Shown one piece after another: positions 1 to 4,484 of a DNA stretch of 6,744 nucleotides. Both the position numbers and the translations under genes were made by a program. The stretch lies in assembly GCA_000432895.1 (NCBI GenBank), contig FR889446.1, positions 10,817-17,560 of the forward strand, in the 5' to 3' direction. This stretch comes from Firmicutes bacterium CAG:449 (GTDB lineage: Bacteria; Bacillota_I; Bacilli_A; RFN20; CAG-449). Below the pieces are notes generated by a model. That model saw only the letters and a program-made list of their open reading frames with translations, had not been told where the DNA came from and made no database searches. The stretch's first letter is position 1. Each line of letters starts with the position of its first letter.

Positions 1-1
1 T

Positions 2-682
2 AGAGATGCTATCGATACTCCCTTTACTAAAGATGAACAAAACTATGTTGTCATTGATACAGCTGGTTTAAAAAAACGTGGTAAAATATTTGAAGCGGTC
101 GATAAATATGCAGCATTAAGAGCGATGTCTGCTATTGAAAGAAGTGATGTTGTAGTTTCCGTTATTGATGCTAGTGAAGGTATTCAACAGCAAGATAAAC
201 ATGTAGTTGGCTATGCTTATGAAGCTAATAAAGCCATTGTTATTGTTGTTAATAAATGGGATTTAGTTAACAAAACAGAAACTGCTATGAATGAATTTAG
301 TAAAAAAATTAGAGAAGAATTCAAATTCTTAGATTTTGCACCAATTGTTTTCTTATCAGCAAAGAATAAATCAAGAATTAATACTTTACTTCCTGAAATT
401 TTAAAAGCATATGATTCTTATAATCGTCGAGTTAGCACATCGATTTTAAATGATATTATCGAAGATGCTCAAATAATTAATCCTACACCTTCATTTAATG
501 GTGGTAGATTAAAAATATATTTTGCTAATCAAGTAGCAATTAAACCACCAACCTTTGTTTTATTTACTAATAATCCTAATTATATGCATTTTTCTTATGA
601 AAGATATTTAGAAAATAGATTAAGAAGTTCTTTTGATTTTGAAGGAACACCAATAAAAATAATTTGTCGGGAGAGAAAATAA
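2..682 (+). CDS. der: Ribosome-assembly GTPase Der (EngA), C-terminal half
   Basis: Der is a tandem-G-domain GTPase that binds the large ribosomal subunit and is needed for its maturation. The frame is open from base 2, so the gene enters from the left; 226 residues are visible of a family length near 436. The missing part would be the first G domain and the P-loop of the second. What remains starts at RDAIDT (just after the G2 threonine), then DTAG (G3, bases 56-67), NKWD (G4, 251-262) and SAK (G5, 356-364). The rest is the KH-like C-terminal domain, with the hallmarks GGRLKIYF, PPTFVLF, SYERYLENRLR and FEGTPIKI. The ATG at 125 is an internal methionine, not the start. The usual YATQ of the KH domain reads FANQ here, a mild change. 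Its stop codon directly abuts the gpsA start, so the two are surely cotranscribed. Confidence 0.96.
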   Translation, partial: RDAIDTPFTKDEQNYVVIDTAGLKKRGKIFEAVDKYAALRAMSAIERSDVVVSVIDASEGIQQQDKHVVGYAYEANKAIVIVVNKWDLVNKTETAMNEFSKKIREEFKFLDFAPIVFLSAKNKSRINTLLPEILKAYDSYNRRVSTSILNDIIEDAQIINPTPSFNGGRLKIYFANQVAIKPPTFVLFTNNPNYMHFSYERYLENRLRSSFDFEGTPIKIICRERK

Positions 683-1681
683 ATGAAATGTACAATTCTT
701 GGCTCTGGAACATGGGGAACAGCTTTAGGACAAGTTTTATTAGATAATGGAAATGATGTAATAATCTATGGTATTGATGAAAATGAAATTAATGATATAA
801 ATATTAATCATCAAAATAGTAAGTTTTTTCCTCAAGATGTTGTTTTACCTGAAAATGTTAAAGCTACTACATCACTTGAAAAAGCTTTAGAAGATGTTGA
901 ATTATTAGTTGTTGCAGTTCCAACATTTGCCTATCGTGATGTTTTAAGTAAAGTAAAACCTTTATTAAATAAGAAGATTCATATTATTTCCGCGGCTAAA
1001 GGTTTTGATCCTTCAACTTTAAAAAGAATGAGTGAAGTAATTAGAGAAATTATTCCTTTAAATAATCGATATGAAGTAGTTTCTTTAATTGGACCTGGGC
1101 ATGCTGAAGAAGTAATTTTAAGAATGCTTACTTGTATTACCTCAACTTGTATAGATGAAAAAGAAGCAGAATTTATTCAAAAAATATTTGCTAATAGATA
1201 TTTCAGAGTCTATGTTCAAACTGATGAAATAGGAGCTGAATATGGCGTGGCTATGAAAAATGCTATTGCAATTGCCTCTGGTATTTTATGTGGACTTGGT
1301 ATGGGAGATAATGCTAAAGCGGCTTTAGTTACTAGAGGTCTAGTAGAAATGATTCGTTTTGGTGTGCTTGCAGGAGGCAAAGCTAATACTTTTATTGGAT
1401 TAACTGGAATTGGTGATTTAATGGTAACATGCAATTCATATCATTCAAGAAACTTTCAAGCGGGACTAGAAATTGGAAAAGCTGATTCTAGTGAAGAATT
1501 TTTAAGAAACAATAAAAAGACTGTTGAAGGAATTAAAACCGCTAAAATTGTTTATGAAATGGCTAAAGAAAAAAATGTAGAAGTACCAATCATAGAAGCA
1601 GTTTATCAAGTTTTATATAAAAATCATAAACCAAGTGAATTAATGTATAAATTGATGACAAGAGAGTTAAAAAAAGAATAA
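683..1681 (+). CDS. gpsA: Glycerol-3-phosphate dehydrogenase [NAD(P)+]
   Basis: This cytosolic enzyme reduces dihydroxyacetone phosphate to sn-glycerol 3-phosphate, the backbone for phospholipid synthesis. Its 332 residues match the family length. The Rossmann motif GSGTWG is at residues 7-12, AAKG with conserved Lys106 at 104-107, and the GPGHAEEV segment at 137-144. The catalytic Lys192 lies in GAEYGVAMKN. The C-terminal domain carries GLTGIGDLMVTC (239-250), SRNFQAG with the substrate-binding Arg256-Asn257, and VEG at 281-283. All expected catalytic residues are present, so it should be active. The start is the ATG right after the der stop; a GGGAGA sequence at 669-674, inside the end of der, is 8 bases upstream, so translation is probably coupled. 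Bacillus has GPSHAEEV where this protein has GPGHAEEV, a Ser-to-Gly change. The order der-gpsA is common in Bacillota. Confidence 0.97.
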   Translation: MKCTILGSGTWGTALGQVLLDNGNDVIIYGIDENEINDININHQNSKFFPQDVVLPENVKATTSLEKALEDVELLVVAVPTFAYRDVLSKVKPLLNKKIHIISAAKGFDPSTLKRMSEVIREIIPLNNRYEVVSLIGPGHAEEVILRMLTCITSTCIDEKEAEFIQKIFANRYFRVYVQTDEIGAEYGVAMKNAIAIASGILCGLGMGDNAKAALVTRGLVEMIRFGVLAGGKANTFIGLTGIGDLMVTCNSYHSRNFQAGLEIGKADSSEEFLRNNKKTVEGIKTAKIVYEMAKEKNVEVPIIEAVYQVLYKNHKPSELMYKLMTRELKKE

Positions 1682-1707
1682 CGATTTTTATCTAGGCGCA
1701 TATACTA
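1681..1707 (+). promoter_or_regulatory. Possible sigma-K promoter for spoVIF
   Basis: AC at 1681-1682 is followed 16 bases later by CATATACTA at 1699-1707. This fits the Bacillus sigma-K consensus of AC, 16-17 bases, CATANNNTA. It lies directly before spoVIF, whose Bacillus relative is a late mother-cell (sigma-K) gene. Transcription would begin near 1713-1715, leaving only about 10 bases before the ATG and cutting into the GGTGA ribosome-binding sequence, which counts against it. The consensus is short and could occur by chance in AT-rich DNA. Confidence 0.35.
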
Positions 1708-1726
1708 TCGTGGTGATAGATATATG
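1699..1726 (+). other. Hairpin holding the spoVIF ribosome-binding region and start codon
   Basis: Bases 1699-1709 pair with 1715-1726 in an 11-base-pair stem with one bulged A (1720) and a five-base loop, GTGGT (1710-1714). The ATG of spoVIF (1724-1726) is the last part of the 3' arm. The GGTGA ribosome-binding sequence (1712-1716) is split between loop and stem. In messages read through from gpsA this could reduce initiation. There is no T-tract, so it is not a terminator. Confidence 0.5.
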
Positions 1727-1960
1727 GATGAAAAAATTTTTGATAAAGTTGAAGAAAAAACCAATGTTAAAAGAGAGGATATTATTTCTTTAGCTAAATC
1801 TATTCAAGGTAAAGATATGAATAATGAGCGAAACTTACGTAAACTTATTCAAGATGTTGCTAAATTAGCTGGGAAAAAAGTCTCTAAAGAAAAAGAAGAA
1901 AAAATCATTAAAGCAGTAAAAAAAGATCAAGTTAAAGATAATCTAAATAAGATGTTATAA
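1724..1960 (+). CDS. spoVIF: Stage VI sporulation protein F (SpoVIF) family
   Basis: This is a 78-residue, highly charged, probably all-helical protein of the SpoVIF (formerly YjcC) family, which in Bacillus is made late in the mother cell and is needed for spore coat assembly and resistance. Recognition rests on order and spacing: IFDKVEEKTNV at the N-terminus, EDIISLAKSIQ (residues 19-29), the RKLIQDVAKLAGKKVSKEKEEKI stretch (about 39-61) and a short lysine-rich tail. Length equals the family norm. It has no signal peptide or membrane segment, so it should be cytosolic. It starts 42 bases after gpsA with no terminator between, so read-through is expected. The start ATG has a GGTGA 7 bases upstream; a second ATG at 1728 is out of frame. 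In the family it marks endospore formation, so it suggests the host sporulates, but sporulation is not shown by this gene alone. Confidence 0.87.
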   Translation: MDEKIFDKVEEKTNVKREDIISLAKSIQGKDMNNERNLRKLIQDVAKLAGKKVSKEKEEKIIKAVKKDQVKDNLNKML

Positions 1961-1982
1961 GACCACTTCATGTGGTTTTTTT
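1961..1982 (+). terminator. Intrinsic terminator of the der-gpsA-spoVIF unit
   Basis: ACCAC (1962-1966) pairs with GTGGT (1972-1976) around the loop TTCAT, extended by a G-T pair and by the A's before it pairing with the T's after it. Seven T's follow (1976-1982). It begins on the base after the spoVIF stop and separates this unit from the next promoter. Confidence 0.85.
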
Positions 1983-2001
1983 CAATTTGATTTACAAAAA
2001 G

Positions 2002-2030
2002 TTGACATTTAGTTAAACAATTTTTATAAT
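2002..2030 (+). promoter_or_regulatory. Consensus housekeeping (sigma-A) promoter
   Basis: The -35 box TTGACA (2002-2007) and the -10 box TATAAT (2025-2030) are both perfect, with an ideal 17-base spacer. An A-rich stretch lies just upstream, which could act as an UP element. Transcription should start near 2037, giving a leader of roughly 18 bases to the small gene at 2055. No operator-like repeat overlaps it, so strong constitutive expression is likely. Confidence 0.92.
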
Positions 2031-2054
2031 ATCTTGCACATGGAGAGTGATATT

Positions 2055-2189
2055 ATGAAGAAGTATATTAAACCAAACATTATTGTAAATTCAAATTCTA
2101 TAGATGATTTAATATTAACTAGCGGATTAAACACCAAAGATAAATTAGATTGGGATAATTCAAAGTACGATGGAGAAATTTGGGGGTAA
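2055..2189 (+). CDS. Small 44-residue peptide of unknown function
   Basis: The frame reads MKKYIKPNIIVNSNSIDD, then LILTSG, then a polar, aspartate-rich tail ending DGEIWG. It is real by context: a perfect promoter lies 25 bases upstream, GGAGAG (2042-2047) is a well-placed ribosome-binding site 9 bases or fewer from the ATG, and it is the first gene of the transcript. There is no signal peptide, membrane segment or cysteine. The N-terminal MKKYxxPxI start, followed by D-D-L-I-x-TSG, is a pattern I recall from many short unannotated proteins of gut Bacillota; I cannot name a family. The YxxP motif and a Thr two residues before a Gly also resemble lasso-peptide precursors, with Asp32 as residue 9 of the would-be core. 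No cyclase, protease or recognition protein is nearby. Its stop is 5 bases before the next gene, and its last codons (TGG GGG) provide that gene's ribosome-binding site, so the two are coupled. Confidence 0.75.
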   Translation: MKKYIKPNIIVNSNSIDDLILTSGLNTKDKLDWDNSKYDGEIWG

Positions 2190-2194
2190 TTAAC

Positions 2195-3325
2195 ATGAAA
2201 AATAAATTATTATTACTTTCAAGTTTTGTTTTATTTGCAGCATCTTTACCAATAAATCAAAGCCAAACATATTTTGTTGATTCATTAGACGATGCTTCTT
2301 TAAAAGAAAGAATTAAAATTAATAAAGCCAACAATCAAAATGAAGATATTGTAATTTCTGATAGTATTAAAGTTCAATATTCTAATGAAAAAATAAAAGA
2401 TGACGGAACTAAAACTCGTTCATTAAGATTTGTAGCAGGTGTTTCTTCTAGTAATATTCAAGCAACATTTACTAGAAAAGCTATTGTTGATGAAAAAAAT
2501 AATGAAATTATTAAAGAAAAAACAATTAAAGTTAACTATGTTTATAAAAGCCTCCTTTCAGGTGATAATTATGTTACAGCAAGTGAAGTATTTAATAATG
2601 CAAATTTAAAATATTTTGTTGCTTATACATTAGAGGATATTCCTGAAAATCATTTCTTTGATAAAATTGATTTAACTTTAAATGTAAATGAATCTTTAGC
2701 TGTTTCTGATGTAGCAAATGTAGAAGGTGTATTAAAATCTTATTATCATGAAGATTTAAATTTCATGCTTGAAGAAATAGATGGATATAGTGCTCTTTAT
2801 AAGGGAAATGATAAAGAAACTGTTACAGAAATTAATATTCCTTCTTTATATTGTACTTATGAAAATCATGTAGCTAAAAAAGTAGGTAATGTAACTCATG
2901 TTGGTAGTTCAAAACTTCAAAATAATGGTTTTGCTAGTGCAATTCATTTAAGAAAAGTTGTTGTATCAGAAGGTATAAAAACTTTAGGTCATTTTTCTTT
3001 TGTTTCGTGTGGAGCATTAGAAGAAGTTATTTTACCTAGTACTTTAGAAAAAATAGATAGTTATGTTTTTAATGGTACATCTTCATTAAAAAAATTAATA
3101 ATTCCAAAGAATGTTACTTCAATTGGTGAAGGAGCTTTTAGTAATTCAAATATCAATTTAAAAGTCTATTTTGAAACTGATAAAGTATTATCTTCATGGA
3201 CTGCAAATTGGGATTTTAATGGTGGAGATACAAAATTTACTAATTATTATCTTTATTCTGAAAATCAACCAACAAGTACAGGTAATTATTGGCATTATGT
3301 AAATAATGTGGTTACTGAATGGTAA
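2195..3325 (+). CDS. Secreted BspA-type leucine-rich repeat protein
   Basis: This is a 376-residue exported protein. Residues 1-25 form a signal peptide: lysines at 2 and 4, a hydrophobic core (LLLLSSFVLFAASL), then a polar stretch. There is no lipobox cysteine. A folded domain at about 70-170 contains SLRFVAGVSS, YKSLLSG and FVAYTLEDIPENHF, a combination I recall in surface proteins of gut Bacilli but cannot name. Three gap-free 23-residue repeats follow at 251-273, 274-296 and 297-319, each of the form xLxxVxxPxxxxxIgxxxFxxxx, as in the LRR_5/BspA class; 209-250 looks like a degenerate cap. The tail ends GNYWHYVNNVVTEW. No LPxTG, GW or SLH anchor and no C-terminal membrane helix is seen, so it is either released or held by the tail. 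The ATG at 2195 has GGGGG (2182-2186) 8 bases upstream; a TTG at 2180 would put extra residues before the lysines and is less likely. Relatives bind host or matrix ligands; the ligand here is unknown. Confidence 0.88.
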   Translation: MKNKLLLLSSFVLFAASLPINQSQTYFVDSLDDASLKERIKINKANNQNEDIVISDSIKVQYSNEKIKDDGTKTRSLRFVAGVSSSNIQATFTRKAIVDEKNNEIIKEKTIKVNYVYKSLLSGDNYVTASEVFNNANLKYFVAYTLEDIPENHFFDKIDLTLNVNESLAVSDVANVEGVLKSYYHEDLNFMLEEIDGYSALYKGNDKETVTEINIPSLYCTYENHVAKKVGNVTHVGSSKLQNNGFASAIHLRKVVVSEGIKTLGHFSFVSCGALEEVILPSTLEKIDSYVFNGTSSLKKLIIPKNVTSIGEGAFSNSNINLKVYFETDKVLSSWTANWDFNGGDTKFTNYYLYSENQPTSTGNYWHYVNNVVTEW

Positions 3326-3331
3326 TTATAT

Positions 3332-3362
3332 GAGTTAGGATTTATTCTTAACTCTTTTTTTT
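3332..3362 (+). terminator. Intrinsic terminator after the repeat protein
   Basis: A nine-pair stem joins GAGTTAGGA (3332-3340) to TTCTTAACTC (3346-3354, with one G-T pair) around the loop TTTAT. Eight T's follow (3355-3362). It closes the peptide and repeat-protein transcript. Confidence 0.9.
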
Positions 3363-3364
3363 AC

Positions 3365-3396
3365 AAAAAATGCCTCAGGAATCAAACCTAAGGCAT
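3365..3396 (-). terminator. Intrinsic terminator of the glycosyltransferase gene
   Basis: ATGCCT (3370-3375) pairs with AGGCAT (3391-3396), and after one C-A mismatch AGG (3377-3379) pairs with CCT (3387-3389), around a seven-base loop. On the minus strand the stem is followed by six T's (complement of 3365-3370). It sits 19 bases past the glycosyltransferase stop and directly abuts the plus-strand terminator. Confidence 0.85.
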
Positions 3397-3415
3397 GTAT
3401 GATTTAATAATGATT

Positions 3416-4339
3416 TTATTTTATTTCTTCTTCAATATAGTAAATAGGTCTATTTTGATCTTCTAAAAGAGATCTTCCAACATATTCACCTACTATACCA
3501 ATAGCTAGAAGAAGAATGCTTCCCCATAAAGAAATAAATGAGATAACAAACCATATAGAAGATAATCTAGATGTGTAATGTAAAATTACAAAGATTAAGC
3601 ATAAAATAAATGAGATAAATCCACCGACACATCCCAAAATTAATGACCATCTTAATGGAGTAATTGAACTAGAAGTAATTGAATCACCTGCAAGTTTAAT
3701 CATGGCTCCATAATTATAATGAGTATTACCTTTTGCTCTAGATGGTCTAACAAATTCTATATCAGTTGTTTTAAAACCTACATAAGGAACTTGAATTCGG
3801 AAAACACGATTTTTTTCAGTTAATTCATTAACTAAATCTACTACTTTTCTAGACATTAAACGATAATTACCAACATTATTTGGTACTTTGATTTTACCAG
3901 TTAATTTACCTATTGCAAAATAAAATAATTCCGCGGTTATCCTTTTTAAAAATGGATCTTTTTTGCGATTAATTCTTTTCGCGTTAACTATTTCATATCC
4001 TTCTTCATATTTTTTAATCATTTCTAAAATTAATTCAGGTGGATCTTGTAAATCCGCATCCATTACCACAACAATGTCACCATCAGATTGTTTTAGTCCG
4101 GCTGCGACAGCACTTTCATGTCCAAAGTTTCTTGAAAAGGATACTATATGAATATTTTTTTGTTTTTCTTTTTGCTTTTTTAAAAGAGTTAATGTTTGAT
4201 CTTTTGAGCCATCATTAACACATAAAATTGTTGTATTATAATCAGTTATTTTTCTTGTGATTTTATTGATTGTTTCAAAAAATAAAGGAATCATTTCTTC
4301 TTCGTTATACATTGGAACAACGATTGTTAATTTTTTCAT
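3416..4339 (-). CDS. Membrane-anchored family 2 glycosyltransferase (GtrB/DPM1-like)
   Basis: Proteins of this class move a sugar from a nucleotide sugar to a polyprenyl phosphate (undecaprenyl phosphate in bacteria) on the inner face of the membrane; the lipid-linked sugar then decorates wall polymers or surface glycans. The 307 residues are a typical length. The GT-A domain shows VVPMYNEEE (7-15), NDGSKD (42-47), SRNFGHESAVAAGL (69-82), the metal-binding DAD (94-96) within DADLQDPPE, NYRLMSRKV (158-166) and the R-x-KG motif at 201-204. Two membrane helices follow at about 232-254 and 262-287, then the usual GRSLLEDQNRPIYYIEE tail. All catalytic motifs are intact. The sugar cannot be read from sequence. 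The ATG has a perfect AGGAGGT (complement of 4347-4353) 7 bases upstream. It appears to be a single-gene transcript with its own promoter and terminator; no flippase or GtrA partner is in the window. Confidence 0.93.
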   Translation of the reverse strand: MKKLTIVVPMYNEEEMIPLFFETINKITRKITDYNTTILCVNDGSKDQTLTLLKKQKEKQKNIHIVSFSRNFGHESAVAAGLKQSDGDIVVVMDADLQDPPELILEMIKKYEEGYEIVNAKRINRKKDPFLKRITAELFYFAIGKLTGKIKVPNNVGNYRLMSRKVVDLVNELTEKNRVFRIQVPYVGFKTTDIEFVRPSRAKGNTHYNYGAMIKLAGDSITSSSITPLRWSLILGCVGGFISFILCLIFVILHYTSRLSSIWFVISFISLWGSILLLAIGIVGEYVGRSLLEDQNRPIYYIEEEIK

Positions 4340-4361
4340 AAAAATTACCTCCTTTTATCAA

Positions 4362-4390
4362 ATTATAGCATAAGTAATTGCTTATAGAAA
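4362..4390 (-). promoter_or_regulatory. Probable extended -10 promoter of the glycosyltransferase gene
   Basis: Read on the minus strand, TGCTATAAT (complement of 4362-4370) is a perfect -10 box with the TG extension. At the right distance upstream (about 4385-4390) only a weak T-rich -35 is found, which the TG extension can compensate for. Transcription should start near 4355, giving a short leader with the AGGAGGT site inside it. Confidence 0.6.
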
Positions 4391-4400
4391 AAATTTTATC

Positions 4401-4418
4401 TTAATTATTTATAATTAA
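4401..4418. repeat. Perfect 18-base palindrome between divergent promoters
   Basis: TTAATTAT (4401-4408) and ATAATTAA (4411-4418) are exact inverted copies around a TT centre. The site lies upstream of both outward promoters, about 10 bases beyond the -35 region of the glycosyltransferase and 16 bases before the -35 box of the helicase-like gene. The position would suit a dimeric regulator of both genes. It is entirely A and T in an AT-rich spacer, so chance is a real alternative. Confidence 0.4.
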
Positions 4419-4434
4419 CAATAGGATTATGTAA

Positions 4435-4463
4435 TAGAAAATCATTAATGTATATGCTATACT
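4435..4463 (+). promoter_or_regulatory. Probable promoter of the helicase-like gene
   Basis: TATACT (4458-4463) is a five-of-six -10 box with the TG extension at 4455-4456. TAGAAA (4435-4440) is a four-of-six -35 box at exactly 17 bases. Transcription would begin near 4470, very close to the AAGGA ribosome-binding sequence (4470-4474), so the leader is short. Confidence 0.6.
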
Positions 4464-4484
4464 TTAAACAAGGAAATTTTATTC

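Noticed and set aside
125..127. ATG at 125 as the start of a short GTPase-like gene
   Set aside because: The same frame is open to base 2 and encodes RDAIDT and DTAG of Der, so it is an internal methionine.
1216..1434. 72-codon minus-strand open frame inside gpsA
   Set aside because: It lies wholly within a well-conserved gene on the other strand, has no ribosome-binding site, and its translation resembles no protein family.
1682..1723. In-frame extension joining gpsA and spoVIF past the gpsA stop
   Set aside because: Both genes are in one frame with no second stop between them, but there is no start codon in the gap and no readthrough signal; chance explains a 14-codon open gap.
2031..2054. 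Riboswitch or leader attenuator before the small peptide gene
   Set aside because: The leader is only about 18 bases from the predicted start site to the ATG, too short for any known riboswitch.
2180..2194. TTG start for the repeat protein, five codons before the ATG
   Set aside because: The ATG at 2195 has GGGGG at the right distance and starts a normal signal peptide; the TTG overlaps that site and has nothing comparable upstream.
3963..4151. 62-codon plus-strand open frame inside the glycosyltransferase gene
   Set aside because: It is antisense to the catalytic DAD region, and its low-complexity Ser/Thr-rich product is the expected shadow of that gene.
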